A stretch of 64,000 nucleotides of DNA from Variovorax paradoxus (GCA_016806145.1 CP063167.1:1918501-1982500); one strand, 5' to 3'; shown: positions 26,925 through 36,810, counted from the first letter of the stretch. The notes: generated by a model from the sequence alone, not told the origin. Program-made: numbers and translations.

Positions 26925-28590
26925 ATTGATCCTGGCCAACGGCCAGGTGCTGACGATGGAACCGGGCGCGGCGCCCGCGCGGGCGGTGGCGCTGGCCGGC
27001 GGGCGCGTGCTCGCGGTCGGCAGCGAGGCCGAGGTGGCGCGCACGCGCACGGCCAGCACGCGCGTCATCGACCTCGGCGGCCGCACCGTGCTGCCCGGCC
27101 TCGTCGACGCCCATGCGCACATGGAGCGCGAGGGCCTGAAGACCTTGCGGCCCAGCCTCGCGCATGCCACCTGCATCGCCGACGTGCTGGCGGTGGTCGC
27201 GGCCGAGGCCGCGCGCACGCCGCCGGGCCGCTGGATCGTGACCATGCCCGTGGGCCGGCCGCCGTTCTACTTCGGCGGCCCGTCCAACCTGGCCGAACGG
27301 CGCATGCCGAACCGGCACGAGCTCGACGCGGTGGCGCCCGATCATCCGGTCTACATCCCGGGCCTGTTCGGCAACTGGGGCGTGCCGCCGGGCCACAGCG
27401 CGCTCAACAGCCGCGCGCTGGCGCTGCACCGCATCGACGAGCACACCTGCCCCGACTGCGGCGGGCTGCAGATCGAACTGGGCGACGACGGCCGGCCCAA
27501 CGGCGTGATCGTCGAGACCAACAAGCGGCCGCTGGTCGAGTTCTCGGTGCTCACGCAGGTGCCGGCCTTCGGCTTCGACGACCGGCTCGAGGGGCTGCGC
27601 CGTTCGCTGCCGCTCTACCACGCCTGCGGCACCACCAGCATCTACGAGGGGCACGGCTCCTCGCCCGAGACCATCGCCGTCTATCGCCGGCTGTGGGAGG
27701 AGGGCGGGCTCAGCATGCGCACCCGCCTGTGCGTGAGCCCGACCTGGTCGAACGTGGCAGAGGCGCGGCTCGCGATGCGCGACTGGCTCGCGCATGCGCG
27801 CGGGCGCGGCAGCGGCGACCCGATGCTCGCCATCGGCGGCATCTACGTTGGCCTGGGCGGCGACCGCGCCGCGGCCACCGCCGTGCGGCGCGCGCTGCCC
27901 AACACCGGCTGGATGGGCTTCGTCGAATGGGCCAACCGCATCGAGGACTTCCGCGACTACGCCTGGCTCGCGGCCGAGCACGACCTGCGCGTGCACAGCG
28001 TGGTGGTCGACCGGCTGTCCGAGGTGCTCGAGGTGTTCGAGGCCATCGACGCGCGCTTTCCGCTCGCGGGCCGGCGCTGGGTGGTGGAGCACGTGGGCTA
28101 CGTCACGGCCAGCGACATCGAACGCGTGAAGCGGCTGGGCCTGATGGTCACGAGCATCCCGTTCTACATGCTGTGGAAGAACGGCGCGCCGCGGCTGGCC
28201 GACCTCGAGCGGCAGGAGGAATTCCTGCCGCAGCGCGCATTGCTCGAGGCCGGGCTGCCGCTCGCCGCGGGCAGCGACAACATCCCCGTGAGCCTGTTCA
28301 CCGCGGTGTGGGCCTCGGTGGCGCGCGAGGAGCGCACCACCGGCCGCGCCATCGGTCCGGGTCAGGCGCTGAGCCGGCTGCAGGCGCTCGAGACCGTGAC
28401 GCGCAACGGCGCCTTCCTGAGCTTCGAGGAGGACCGCAAGGGCACGTTGGCGCCGGGGCGCTATGCAGACCTCGCGGTGCTAGATGCCGATCCGCTCACG
28501 GTGCCGCTGGAGGCGCTGGGGCAGGTGCATGCCGAGCTGACGCTGGTCGGCGGTCGCGCGGTGCACGACAGCGGCGGCTGGCTGGACTGA
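26902..28590 (+). CDS. amidohydrolase, COG1574/YtcJ-like
   Basis: The 562-residue metal-dependent hydrolase has the YtcJ-type amidohydrolase_3 features: N-terminal ELILANGQVLTMEPG strand, VLPGLVDAHAHMEREG with the H-x-H metal pair, HDLRVHSVVVDRLSEVLEVFE, VVEHVGY and the C-terminal AAGSDNIPVS with the catalytic-type Asp, then GTLAPGRYADLAVLDADPL. It overlaps the permease gene by 23 bases (or 14 if the ATG at 26911 is used), so it is the last gene of the ABC operon. It may hydrolyse an amide or imide in the imported compound; the substrate is unknown. Confidence 0.88.
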   Translation: MAPMAAAELILANGQVLTMEPGAAPARAVALAGGRVLAVGSEAEVARTRTASTRVIDLGGRTVLPGLVDAHAHMEREGLKTLRPSLAHATCIADVLAVVAAEAARTPPGRWIVTMPVGRPPFYFGGPSNLAERRMPNRHELDAVAPDHPVYIPGLFGNWGVPPGHSALNSRALALHRIDEHTCPDCGGLQIELGDDGRPNGVIVETNKRPLVEFSVLTQVPAFGFDDRLEGLRRSLPLYHACGTTSIYEGHGSSPETIAVYRRLWEEGGLSMRTRLCVSPTWSNVAEARLAMRDWLAHARGRGSGDPMLAIGGIYVGLGGDRAAATAVRRALPNTGWMGFVEWANRIEDFRDYAWLAAEHDLRVHSVVVDRLSEVLEVFEAIDARFPLAGRRWVVEHVGYVTASDIERVKRLGLMVTSIPFYMLWKNGAPRLADLERQEEFLPQRALLEAGLPLAAGSDNIPVSLFTAVWASVAREERTTGRAIGPGQALSRLQALETVTRNGAFLSFEEDRKGTLAPGRYADLAVLDADPLTVPLEALGQVHAELTLVGGRAVHDSGGWLD

Positions 28591-28596
28591 AGGGCC

Positions 28597-29406
28597 TCAA
28601 CCCGGCATCGCCGACTCGTGCCAGTGGCGCAGCAGCGCGCGCCCCACCGCGCTCACGAGCGCGAAGAACAAAAAGCCCAGCAAGGTGGCGGCGATCACCT
28701 CGGCGAACAGCAGCGCCGTGTACATGCGGCCCTGCGCGAACACGATCTGCACGCCGAGCCCGCCCTCGGCATTGCCCGAGCCGATGATGAATTCGCCGAC
28801 GATGGCGCCGATCACCGACAGCCCCGCCGACACGCGCAGTCCCGCGATGATGTGCGGCAGCGCCGCGGGCAGCTGCAGCTTGCGAAAGGCGGTCCAGCGG
28901 CTGCGGTTGTGCAGCGCGAACAGCTCGACCAGGTTGCGCGAGGTGGAGCGCAGCCCCAGCAGCGTGTTGTTGACGATCGGGAACAGCGACATGATCAGGC
29001 TGATCGCGACCACCGAGCCCTCGTTGTAGCCGAACCAGAGCACGATCAGCGGCGCGATCGCGACCACCGGCACGGTCTGCAGCAGCACCACGTAGGGATA
29101 GAGGCTGCGTTCGAGCAGCCGCGACTGGCTCAGCAGCGCCGCCAGCGCGATGCCGCCGACGATGGCGATCAGGAAGCCCAGGCTCGCTTCCTTCAGCGTG
29201 GTGAAGGCGGCCATCAGCAGCAGGCCGGCGTTCTCGATGGCGGCCGCGCCCACCTCGAGCGGCGAGGGCAGCAGGTAGCCCTTGCCGCGGTAGACGGTGG
29301 CGGTCAGTGCGAACCACAGGCCGATGACGAGCACGGCGACCAGCACGACGGGCCAGGCGTCGCGCGTCCAGCGCGCGGCGATCGAAGAGGAAGGCTGGGG
29401 GCTCAT
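28597..29406 (-). CDS. ABC transporter permease, SsuC/TauC-like
   Basis: The 269-residue permease has six membrane helices, the family segment LYPYVVLLQTVPVVAIAPLIVLWFGYNEGSVVAISLIMSLFPIVNNTLLG and the coupling loop ELFALHNRSRWTAFRKLQLPAALPHIIAGLRVSAGL. It is the last gene of a leftward operon (arylsulfotransferase-like, binding protein, ATPase, permease). Its stop is six bases from the stop of the converging amidohydrolase gene. The gap to the ATPase is 13 bases. Confidence 0.92.
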   Translation of the reverse strand: MSPQPSSSIAARWTRDAWPVVLVAVLVIGLWFALTATVYRGKGYLLPSPLEVGAAAIENAGLLLMAAFTTLKEASLGFLIAIVGGIALAALLSQSRLLERSLYPYVVLLQTVPVVAIAPLIVLWFGYNEGSVVAISLIMSLFPIVNNTLLGLRSTSRNLVELFALHNRSRWTAFRKLQLPAALPHIIAGLRVSAGLSVIGAIVGEFIIGSGNAEGGLGVQIVFAQGRMYTALLFAEVIAATLLGFLFFALVSAVGRALLRHWHESAMPG

Positions 29407-29419
29407 GGCGTAGCTTGCC

Positions 29420-30183
<764 letters not shown>

Positions 30184-30187
<4 letters not shown>

Positions 30188-31155
30188 GGCTGGCAGCCGG
30201 GCACGAGGCCGCGGTCGTAGGCCTGGCGCTCGTCGAAGCCCGCGGGCAGGAAGGCCACGCTGCGCAACTGGCCGGCCAGCTCCTTCCAGCGCGCGTCGTC
30301 CATGCAGCCGACGCGGTTGAGGTCGTGCGAGACCAGCGTCTCGATCATCAACTTGTTGGCGGCGTCGTAGATCTCGGGCGAGATCTGCTTGTTCATGCCG
30401 GTCAAGAGCGGCTTCAGCCCCGACGGGTCGCGCACGTAGTTGCGCCAGCCCTGCTGCACCGCGGCGATCGCGGCCTTCACGAGCGCGGGCCTGGTGCGGA
30501 TCAGCTCGTCGGTGGTGAACAGCACGCTGTAGGGCCGGTAGCCGAGCGAGGCCAGCGTGATCTGCTGCACCGCGATGCCGCTCGCGGCCATGCGCGCGGG
30601 CAGGAACAGCGAGTAGCCCTGCTGCACCATCTTCGGATCGTCGCGGAACAGGCTCAGGTCGCCCGAGACCGGGATCTCGCGCGTGTTGGCGAGCTTGTAG
30701 CGCTTCTTGGTCCATTCCCAGTAGGCATTGCCGATGTTGACCGCGAAGGTGCGGCCCTGCAGGTCGGCGATGCCCTTGACGGCCGGGTCGGCGTGGTAGA
30801 CCAGCGTGTAGGGCACGTGGTCGAGGTGCGCGAACACGGCGCGCACCGGCGCGCCGCGCAGTCGCGCGAGCAGCACGTCGTCGGCATTGCCGATGCCGAA
30901 CTCGGCCTGGCCCGAAGCCACCTGCGGCACGGTCTGGATCTTCGGGCCGCCCTGCAGCACGCTGATGCGGATGCCGGCCTCCTTGCCGAGGCCGTCCTGC
31001 TGCGCCTGCCAGTAGCCGGCCTGGTCGGGCTGCGCGAACCAGTTGGAGAGGATGCGCACGTTCTGCACGTCGGGCGCGGCGCTGGCCGCGTGGGCGAAGG
31101 GGAGCAGCGCGGCGGCGGCGCACAGCGCGCGGGCGATGAGGGTGGAGGTTTTCAT
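30184..31155 (-). CDS. ABC substrate-binding protein, SsuA/NMT1-like
   Basis: The 323-residue protein has a Sec signal peptide (MKTSTLIARALCAAAALLPF, cleaved near ASAAP). The mature part is an NMT1/ThiY-like binding domain: ILSNWFAQPDQAGYWQAQQDGLGKEAGI, QVASGQAEFGIGNADDVLLARLRGAPVRAV and DLQGRTFAVNIGNAYWEWTKK. It is 14 bases after the arylsulfotransferase-family gene and coupled to the ATPase. The ligand cannot be read from sequence; an aryl sulfate or sulfonate is suggested by the first gene of the operon. Confidence 0.9.
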
Positions 31156-31169
31156 GGCGCGATCGGTCG

Positions 31170-32303
31170 TCAGGCCCGCAGCCACGGCAGTTGCTCGCGC
31201 GTGTAGCGGTAGGTCTTGAACACGCTGTTGAGCCGGCCCGGCCCGGTCTTGCGCGCGGCCTCGTCGGGGTACTCGTCGAACCACGGGATCACGTATTCCC
31301 AGACCACCTCGCCTTCGGGCGTGACCTCGAACAGCCGGCCGGTGGCCGACTCGGTGACGTGGGTGTTGCCGTTGGGCAGCCGCTGCGCGTTGCCCATGAA
31401 GGCGGTGTAGAAGGCGTTGACCATCTCGTCGGCATAGGACCACGCGACCTCGTGGGTCGCGGGATCGATCTCGAGCACGCGCGAGAAGGCCACGTGCGCG
31501 CCATGGCGGAAGTTGCCGTTGTCGAACACCAGGATGCGGCCATTGGGCAGCGCCACCGGCGCATGCTGGTGCGAGACCACGCTCGGCGGAATGTGCAGCC
31601 GCACCTGGCCGCTGGCCTTGTCGACGCCGATCACGCCCGAGGTGGTGCGCAGGCTCATGAGCACCAGGCCGTTGGCGTCGACGTCGAGCCCATTGACCAG
31701 CGGCCAGTGGTAGCGGCCGAAGCCCGGATGGATCGGAAAGTCCTCGGGCGCGAGGTGCTCCCAGCACTTCCATTCCCAGACGATCTCGCCCGCGCGGTTC
31801 ACTTCGCGGATCACGTCGCCGTACATGGTGTCGTCCGTGCCGTGCGCGGTGCCGCCGGGCACGCGGCGCGCGAAGTCGGCGGGCACGGGCGCGCAGGCCG
31901 CGTACAGCAGGTTGCCGTTGGGCAGCCACATGGCGTCGTGGTGGTGCGACGGGTCCTCGTAGTGCCAGACCAGCTCGCCCTCGGGCGTGAGCTCGCGGAA
32001 GTCGCCGCCGTGCCACATCGACCAGGCGGGGTAGCGGTCGGGCGAGTCGGCGTGGTTGCCGTTGTAGCCGAGGTTGCCGTTGCCGAGGATCACGGCATGC
32101 CGGCCCGCGCGCACCGGCAGCTTCCATTGATGGACCACCTCGCCGTCGATGCCGACCAGGTAGACGTGGCCCCGCGCGGTCTGCGGCGCGATCAGCGTGT
32201 AGCCGCCCGCGCTGAGCACGGGATCGTGGGCGATCAGGCCGACGCCGCGGCGGCGCTGCGTGACCTGGTCGACGGTGGAGGCGGGACGGATGCGAGTGTT
32301 CAA
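31170..32303 (-). CDS. arylsulfotransferase (ASST)-family beta-propeller protein
   Basis: The 377-residue protein belongs to the arylsulfotransferase family: repeated blade-like motifs (GELVWHYEDPSHHHDAMWLPNGNLLYA, GEIVWEWKCWEH, NGRILVFDNGNF, GEVVWEYVIPWFDEYP) and several conserved His residues. Known ASST enzymes move sulfate from one aryl sulfate to a phenol and are periplasmic in E. coli. Here no signal peptide is visible in the first 30 residues (charged MNTRIRPASTVDQVTQRRR), so this one may be cytoplasmic. It heads an operon with an SsuA-type importer and is divergent from a LysR regulator. Confidence 0.85.
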   Translation of the reverse strand: MNTRIRPASTVDQVTQRRRGVGLIAHDPVLSAGGYTLIAPQTARGHVYLVGIDGEVVHQWKLPVRAGRHAVILGNGNLGYNGNHADSPDRYPAWSMWHGGDFRELTPEGELVWHYEDPSHHHDAMWLPNGNLLYAACAPVPADFARRVPGGTAHGTDDTMYGDVIREVNRAGEIVWEWKCWEHLAPEDFPIHPGFGRYHWPLVNGLDVDANGLVLMSLRTTSGVIGVDKASGQVRLHIPPSVVSHQHAPVALPNGRILVFDNGNFRHGAHVAFSRVLEIDPATHEVAWSYADEMVNAFYTAFMGNAQRLPNGNTHVTESATGRLFEVTPEGEVVWEYVIPWFDEYPDEAARKTGPGRLNSVFKTYRYTREQLPWLRA

Positions 32304-32348
32304 GACGGGTACCTCAGTGCGATGGACCCGAATCTAGGTCGGCCCGGC

Positions 32349-32390
32349 CGTCAGGAAAATCTGATTGTTTCGAACGGTGCGTCAGGAAAA
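32349..32390. promoter_or_regulatory. direct repeat of CGTCAGGAAAA in the divergent promoter
   Basis: CGTCAGGAAAA occurs at 32349-32359 and again at 32380-32390, 31 bases apart, about three helical turns, on the same face of the DNA. It sits between the arylsulfotransferase-type operon start (32303, leftward) and the LysR gene start (32407), a usual place for LysR-type operators. This is a candidate site for the adjacent regulator. Confidence 0.5.
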
Positions 32391-32406
32391 AACGTACATT
32401 GCCCCG

Positions 32407-33360
32407 ATGCGCGCCATCTCCCAGTCCTTTCGCTGCTTCGACGAGGTCGCCCGCCGCGGCTCGATCCGCAAGGCAGCCGAGTCGCTTCACCTCACGGCCG
32501 CGGCCGTGCACCAGCAGATCCTCAACCTCGAGGAGCAGGTCGGTGCGCCGCTGTTCGACCGGCTGCCGCGCGGCATGCAGCTCACGACGGCGGGCGAGAT
32601 CATGATTGCGGCGGTGCGCCGCGGCCAGCGCGACTTCGACAGCGCGCTGAGCCAGGTCGAGGACCTGCGCTCGCTGCGCCGCGGCCACATCAACCTCGCG
32701 GTCTCGCACTCCTCGGCCGAGCAGCTGGTGCCCGAGGTGATCGAGGCCGCGATGAAGAGCTACCCCGGCGTGACCTACGGCGTGCGCTCGGGCAGCGGCG
32801 AGAACATCCTGCGCTGGGTCGCCACCGGCGAGGCCGACATCGGCTACTGCCTGCGCCGCAAGCCGCCGCCGGGCGTGGAGGAGATCGGCGCCTTCGCGCA
32901 GCAGCTCGGGCTGGTCACGCCGCCCGGCCATCCGCTCACGGCGCTGGGCAAGCTGCCGCGGCTGCGCGACTGCCTCGAGCATCCGCTGATCCTGATGACG
33001 CCCGACACCGAGCTGCGCGCGATGGTCGACCAGATCGACCTGCGCGCGCACCGCCAGACCCGCCCGCTGGTGGAGACCAGCTCGGTCGCGATGGTGCGGC
33101 GGCTGGTGGCCGGCGGCACCGGCATCGGCTTCCTGATCGCCGAGAACGTGGTGGAAGACGTGGCGGCCGGCCGCCTGGTGTGGACCGGCCTGGCCGACGC
33201 GGGCGCGCGCTCGTTCAGCTGCCTCTACCAGCGCGCGGGCCAGACCACCGCGGTGGCGATGGGCATGTTCCTGCAGTTCCTCGCGCAGGCGATCCAGAAG
33301 ATCGAGCAGCGCTTCGACCGGCCGGCCGGCGCGCTGGCGCTCGACGCCTTCGCGCAGTAG
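32407..33360 (+). CDS. LysR family transcriptional regulator
   Basis: The 317-residue protein has an N-terminal HTH (residues 1-60: FRCFDEVARRGSIRKAAESLHLTAAAVHQQILNLEEQVGAPLFDRLPRGMQLTTAG) and a LysR substrate domain. ATG at 32407 gives the normal LysR length; an upstream ATG at 32365 would add 14 residues across the repeat CGTCAGGAAAA and is unlikely. It is divergent from the arylsulfotransferase operon and likely controls it. It does not resemble CysB or Cbl in its N-terminus, so the general sulfur regulator is probably elsewhere. Confidence 0.9.
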   Translation: MRAISQSFRCFDEVARRGSIRKAAESLHLTAAAVHQQILNLEEQVGAPLFDRLPRGMQLTTAGEIMIAAVRRGQRDFDSALSQVEDLRSLRRGHINLAVSHSSAEQLVPEVIEAAMKSYPGVTYGVRSGSGENILRWVATGEADIGYCLRRKPPPGVEEIGAFAQQLGLVTPPGHPLTALGKLPRLRDCLEHPLILMTPDTELRAMVDQIDLRAHRQTRPLVETSSVAMVRRLVAGGTGIGFLIAENVVEDVAAGRLVWTGLADAGARSFSCLYQRAGQTTAVAMGMFLQFLAQAIQKIEQRFDRPAGALALDAFAQ

Positions 33361-33363
33361 CGC

Positions 33364-34575
33364 TCAGCCCTGGGCCGGCTCGCCGAGCACGCCGAGGTAG
33401 CTCTTGCCGATCACGTCGTGGCTGGCGATGGCGTTCGGCGGATGGAACGGGCCCGAGCGCACGTCGCGCACCAGGCGCTCGAGCTCGTTGCGCCGCAGCA
33501 GCGAGGAGGCGCCGACGACGTCGGTCGCGAGGTCGACCACGCGCCGCGCGCCGTCCACCGCATGCTGCTTGGCCGCCAGCAGCTTGGCGGGCCACAGCGG
33601 GCCGTGGTCCACGCCCTCGGCCCAGTCGCGCGCGGTGCGCTCGAGCAGGGCCTCGATGCTGTCGAGCTCGATCGCGGCGCGCGCCACCGCGAACTGCGCG
33701 GCCGGATGGTGGGCGTAGCTCTTGCCGCCGAGCGCGGCCGAGTGGCGCTTGCGCGCCGATTCGAGCGCGAGGTCGAAGGCCCGGCGCGCGATGCCGAAGT
33801 AGACGGCGGCGATCGGCAGGATCGCGGCGCCGAAGATGCCGTCGACGAAGGGATCGCTGGGCGGGCCGGCCGGCAGCACGCGCGACACGTAGGCCGCCTG
33901 CGCCACCGCGCCCTCGAGCACGGTGTCGTCGCTGCGCGTGGCGCGCACGCCGAGCGCGTCCCAGGTCGCCTCGGTGCGGTGGCCCGGATCGGCGCGGCGG
34001 ATGAAGGCATGCACGATGCGCGGCCGCGCGGGATCGGAGTCGTCGAGGCCGTGCACGCCGAGCCAGTCCCAGACCGGCGCCAGCGAGGTGAACACCTTGC
34101 GGCCGTCGAAACGGTAGTCGCCGCCCGGCAGCGGCTGCGCCTTCACCGTCGAGGCGGCCAGGCCCAGGTCGTTGTTGGGTTCGCCGTGGCCGGCCGCGAA
34201 GATCCTGCCGTCGACGATCTCGCGCAGGATCCAGTCGGTGGAATGGTCGCCGCGCGCATGCAGGTAAGCGGCCGTGCCGCTCCAGTACAGGTGCATGTTG
34301 ATGGCCAGCGCGGTGGCCGGCGCGAAGTAGGCCAGCCGCGACTGCTCGCGCAGCACCGCGGGCAGGTCGAGTCCGAGGCCGCCGAGCGCCTTGGGCACCC
34401 AGAGCTTCAGGTAGTTGGCGCGCCGCAGGTCCTCGAGGTCCTCGTCGAAGAAGCGGCCCTCGCGGTCGTAGCCGGCCGCGCGCGCGCCGATGCGTTCGAG
34501 AACGGATTCGGCGAGCACGGGCGGCTCGTCGTTGCGGCCGGCACGCGGGGCCGGGTGGGCGGTGGCAAGGCTCAT
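33364..34575 (-). CDS. acyl-CoA dehydrogenase-family flavin protein (SfnB/DszC-like)
   Basis: The 403-residue protein has the acyl-CoA dehydrogenase fold: LKLWVPKALGGLGLDLPAVLREQSRLAYFAPATALAINMHLYW, FDGRKVFTSLAPVWDWLGVHG, TWDALGVRATRSDDTVLEG and C-terminal DVVGASSLLRRNELERLVRDVRSGPFHPPN. The C-terminal active-site pattern differs from the DszC type, so it may be a true dehydrogenase or another oxygenase. It lies downstream of a paralogue (34674-35915) with its own 98-base promoter region. Role in sulfur use is inferred from neighbours. The stop is 3 bases from the converging LysR stop. Confidence 0.87.
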   Translation of the reverse strand: MSLATAHPAPRAGRNDEPPVLAESVLERIGARAAGYDREGRFFDEDLEDLRRANYLKLWVPKALGGLGLDLPAVLREQSRLAYFAPATALAINMHLYWSGTAAYLHARGDHSTDWILREIVDGRIFAAGHGEPNNDLGLAASTVKAQPLPGGDYRFDGRKVFTSLAPVWDWLGVHGLDDSDPARPRIVHAFIRRADPGHRTEATWDALGVRATRSDDTVLEGAVAQAAYVSRVLPAGPPSDPFVDGIFGAAILPIAAVYFGIARRAFDLALESARKRHSAALGGKSYAHHPAAQFAVARAAIELDSIEALLERTARDWAEGVDHGPLWPAKLLAAKQHAVDGARRVVDLATDVVGASSLLRRNELERLVRDVRSGPFHPPNAIASHDVIGKSYLGVLGEPAQG

Positions 34576-34631
34576 GGCGATCTCCTGGAGGACAACGGCG
34601 ATGGCCCGAAAGTACCCGCGGGTGGAAAGGG

Positions 34632-34663
34632 GCGGAAGGAAGCGATTCGTCTATCCATATCCG
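34632..34663. promoter_or_regulatory. sulfur-cluster promoter motif, copy 1
   Basis: GCGGAAGGAA, CGATT and ATCCATATCCG occur here in the same order as in copy 2 at 35981-36012 with compensating single-base gaps; about 26 of 32 positions agree. The site is 57 bases upstream of the SfnB-like gene ending at 33364. Compare 66 bases for copy 2 and 64 for copy 3 from their leftward genes. Confidence 0.6.
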
Positions 34664-34673
34664 CCGGCCGCGT

Positions 34674-35915
34674 TCAGCTCTTGCCGACGCGGTAGAAGGT
34701 CGGCGGCGGCGTGCCGTTGACCGCGAAGGCGCCGACCTGGCGCTCGCGGTAGACGCGCGGGTTGTGCGAGGAGATGGTGCGTGCATTGCGCCAGTAGCGG
34801 TCCAGCCCGTGCGTGCGCAGCGTGGCCGAGGCACCGAGCGCGTCGAACAGCTCGGTGCTCGCGTCGAGCACCAGCCGCGTGACGACCGAGACCGCCTGGT
34901 CCACCTCTACGTGCGAGGCGGCCGCGGCGGCGGCGCGCGCCTCGTCGGGCAGCGAAGCATCGAGGTGCGCATCGTGCGAGCGCTGCAGCGCGCCGGCCGC
35001 CTGCAGCACGATTGCGCTCGCGCCATAGGCCGCGCTGCGGCCGCGGCCCACCACCTGCAGGATCTGCGGATCGTCGGACACGCGTGCCGCATTGCCGTGG
35101 CTGTAGCTGCGGTCGCGTTCGCGCACGCGCTGCGCGAGGTCGTCGCTCGAGGCGCGCGCGATGCCGGCCAGCGAGGCCAGGTGCACGGTCTGGAAATAGG
35201 GCGAGGCGTAGGGGAAGCGCTGCTTGCTCGGGTTGACCCACAGCGGATCGATGGCCACGTCCTCGAAGGTGGCGGTGCCGCTCGCGGTGAGCGCCTGGCC
35301 GAAGCCGTCCCAGTCGTCGAGCACCTGCACGCCCGCGGCCTGGCGCGGCACCGAGATCATCGTGGGCTGGCCTTCGTCGTCGTCGGCCACGGCGTTGATC
35401 CAGTCGGCGAACAGCGAACCGGTGGTGTAGAACTTGCGCCCGTCGAGCCGCAGCCCGCGCGGCGTGGCGCGCAGCCGCGTCGAGAAGGCGCCGACCTTGG
35501 CGTCGCCGGTCTCCGAGAAGCCCGAGCCCACGAGCTCGCCCGCGGCGAGCCGCTCGAGCCAGTGCGTGCGCCATGGCGACTCGGGCGCGAGCAGCACGTC
35601 CTCGGTGAAGCCGAAGTGCGCGCGCAGGGCGTTGACCACGTTGGTGTCGGCCGCGCCGAGCTCGGTCAGCAGCGCGAACAGCTCGACGAGGCTGGCGTCG
35701 GCGCCGCCGCGCTCGACCGGCAGGCGCAGCCGCGCGAAGCCGGCCTCGCGCAGCCAGCCGATCTCCTCGTGCGGCAGCTGGTGCGCGAGGTCGCGCGCCA
35801 CCGCGCCCTCGCGGATGCGCGCGAACACGGCGCGGAACGGCCGCGCGAGTTCGTCGTAGCGCGCGCTGGGCGGTGCGCCCCAGGGATGGTCGATGGCGGA
35901 GGTGGGGAGCGTCAT
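34674..35915 (-). CDS. acyl-CoA dehydrogenase-family flavin monooxygenase (SfnB/DszC-like)
   Basis: The 413-residue protein matches the SfnB/DszC group: FARLRLPVERGGADASLVELFALLTELGAADTNVVNALRAHFGFTEDVL, FYTTGSLFADWINAVADDDEGQPT, DWDGFGQALTASGTATFEDV and the C-terminal GASATLRTHGLDRYWRNARTISSHNPRVYRERQVG. The R-N-x-R-x-x-S-x-H-N-P tail resembles the DszC active-site segment. Such enzymes use FMNH2 from a separate reductase; the SsuE-like gene is divergent 273 bases away. The ATG at 35915 is preceded by a long pyrimidine tract on the coding strand and no Shine-Dalgarno. Confidence 0.88.
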   Translation of the reverse strand: MTLPTSAIDHPWGAPPSARYDELARPFRAVFARIREGAVARDLAHQLPHEEIGWLREAGFARLRLPVERGGADASLVELFALLTELGAADTNVVNALRAHFGFTEDVLLAPESPWRTHWLERLAAGELVGSGFSETGDAKVGAFSTRLRATPRGLRLDGRKFYTTGSLFADWINAVADDDEGQPTMISVPRQAAGVQVLDDWDGFGQALTASGTATFEDVAIDPLWVNPSKQRFPYASPYFQTVHLASLAGIARASSDDLAQRVRERDRSYSHGNAARVSDDPQILQVVGRGRSAAYGASAIVLQAAGALQRSHDAHLDASLPDEARAAAAAASHVEVDQAVSVVTRLVLDASTELFDALGASATLRTHGLDRYWRNARTISSHNPRVYRERQVGAFAVNGTPPPTFYRVGKS

Positions 35916-35980
35916 GCGGGGGAAGAGAGAAGAGGGGGAGGGGGGAAGGCCGGCGCGATTCTGGGACGCGCATCGGCCGC

Positions 35981-36012
35981 GCGGAACGAACGATTGCGCA
36001 CATCCATATGCG
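35981..36012. promoter_or_regulatory. sulfur-cluster promoter motif, copy 2
   Basis: GCGGAACGAA, CGATT, GCGCACATCCATATGCG: the fullest copy of the motif. It is 66 bases upstream of the leftward SfnB-like gene and 177 bases upstream of the rightward FMN reductase. Directly beside it, ATGGCTG (36022-36028) pairs with CAGCCAT (36039-36045), and CCATATGC (36004-36011) with GCATATGG (36046-36053). Confidence 0.6.
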
Positions 36013-36188
36013 TCCTTTCCCATGGCTGCCGCGCATGCCAGCCATGCATATGGCGCACCCTGGCACCGCATAGACGAAGTTCGCAGAAGCACATGCGAAA
36101 GTCGAGGTTCACGCGCCGCGCACGGCGCGCAGAATGGCCGCAGCCCTAGTCTGCACACGCGCAGCCCGCCGGCCGCGCCATCCATCCC

Positions 36189-36785
36189 ATGCCCCAAACC
36201 CCCCTCAAGATCGTCGCCCTGTCCGGCGGCCTGCAACGCCCCTCGCGCACCCTGGTGCTGGTCGAGGAGCTGATCGAAGGCATCGCCCAGGCGATCCCCG
36301 TCGAGAGCCGCGTGATCGAGATCGGCAACCTGGTGCCGCAGTTCGGCGCGGTGCTCTACCGCCCGCAACTGCCGGCCGCGGTCGAGGAAGCCCTCGTGGC
36401 CCTCGAGTCGGCCGACCTGGTGATCGCCGCCAGCCCCGTGTTCCGCGGCGCCTACAGCGGCCTGTTCAAGCACTTCCTCGACTTCGTGCACCACGATGCG
36501 CTGATCGACAAGCCGGTGCTGCTGGCCGCGACCGGCGGCAGCGAGCGCCATGCGCTGGTGATCGACCACCAGCTGCGGCCGCTGTTCAGCTTCTTCCAGT
36601 CGCACACGCTGCCGATCGGCGTCTACGCCACCGACCGCGATTTCGAGAACTACCAGGTGCGCAGCGAACTGCTGCGCGCGCGCATCGCGCTGGCGGTCTC
36701 GCGCGCGCTGCCGGTGCTGCGGCAGCTGCAGCCGCAGGCCGAGCGCGCCGCGGCGCCGCGGCCGCAACTGCACGCCGTGGCCTGA
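36189..36785 (+). CDS. ssuE: NADPH-dependent FMN reductase, SsuE/MsuE-like
   Basis: The 198-residue flavodoxin-like protein matches the SsuE/MsuE family: KIVALSGGLQRPSRTLVLVEEL at the N-terminus, ESADLVIAASPVFRGAYSGLFKHFLDFV and VLLAATGGSERHALVIDHQLRPLFSFFQSHTLPIGVYATD. It supplies FMNH2 by NAD(P)H oxidation to the two-component monooxygenases nearby (SsuD-like, DszA/NtaA-like, SfnB/DszC-like). It is divergent from a SfnB-like gene and converges on the DUF3088 gene. Confidence 0.92.
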   Translation: MPQTPLKIVALSGGLQRPSRTLVLVEELIEGIAQAIPVESRVIEIGNLVPQFGAVLYRPQLPAAVEEALVALESADLVIAASPVFRGAYSGLFKHFLDFVHHDALIDKPVLLAATGGSERHALVIDHQLRPLFSFFQSHTLPIGVYATDRDFENYQVRSELLRARIALAVSRALPVLRQLQPQAERAAAPRPQLHAVA

Positions 36786-36786
36786 A

Positions 36787-36803
36787 GCCGGGCCGCGCCC
36801 GGC
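36787..36803. terminator. compact G+C hairpin between convergent genes
   Basis: GCCGGGC (36787-36793) and GCCCGGC (36797-36803) form a perfect 7-bp stem with a 3-base loop, directly after the FMN reductase stop and before the converging DUF3088 stop at 36811. No U-run follows, but place and stem strength suit termination in both directions. Confidence 0.5.
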
Positions 36804-36810
36804 CCGGGGG

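Noticed and set aside
35916..36188. A small gene in the 273-base divergent spacer
   Set aside because: Open frames in the spacer are short, lack ribosome sites and cross motif copy 2 and palindromes, so the stretch looks regulatory.
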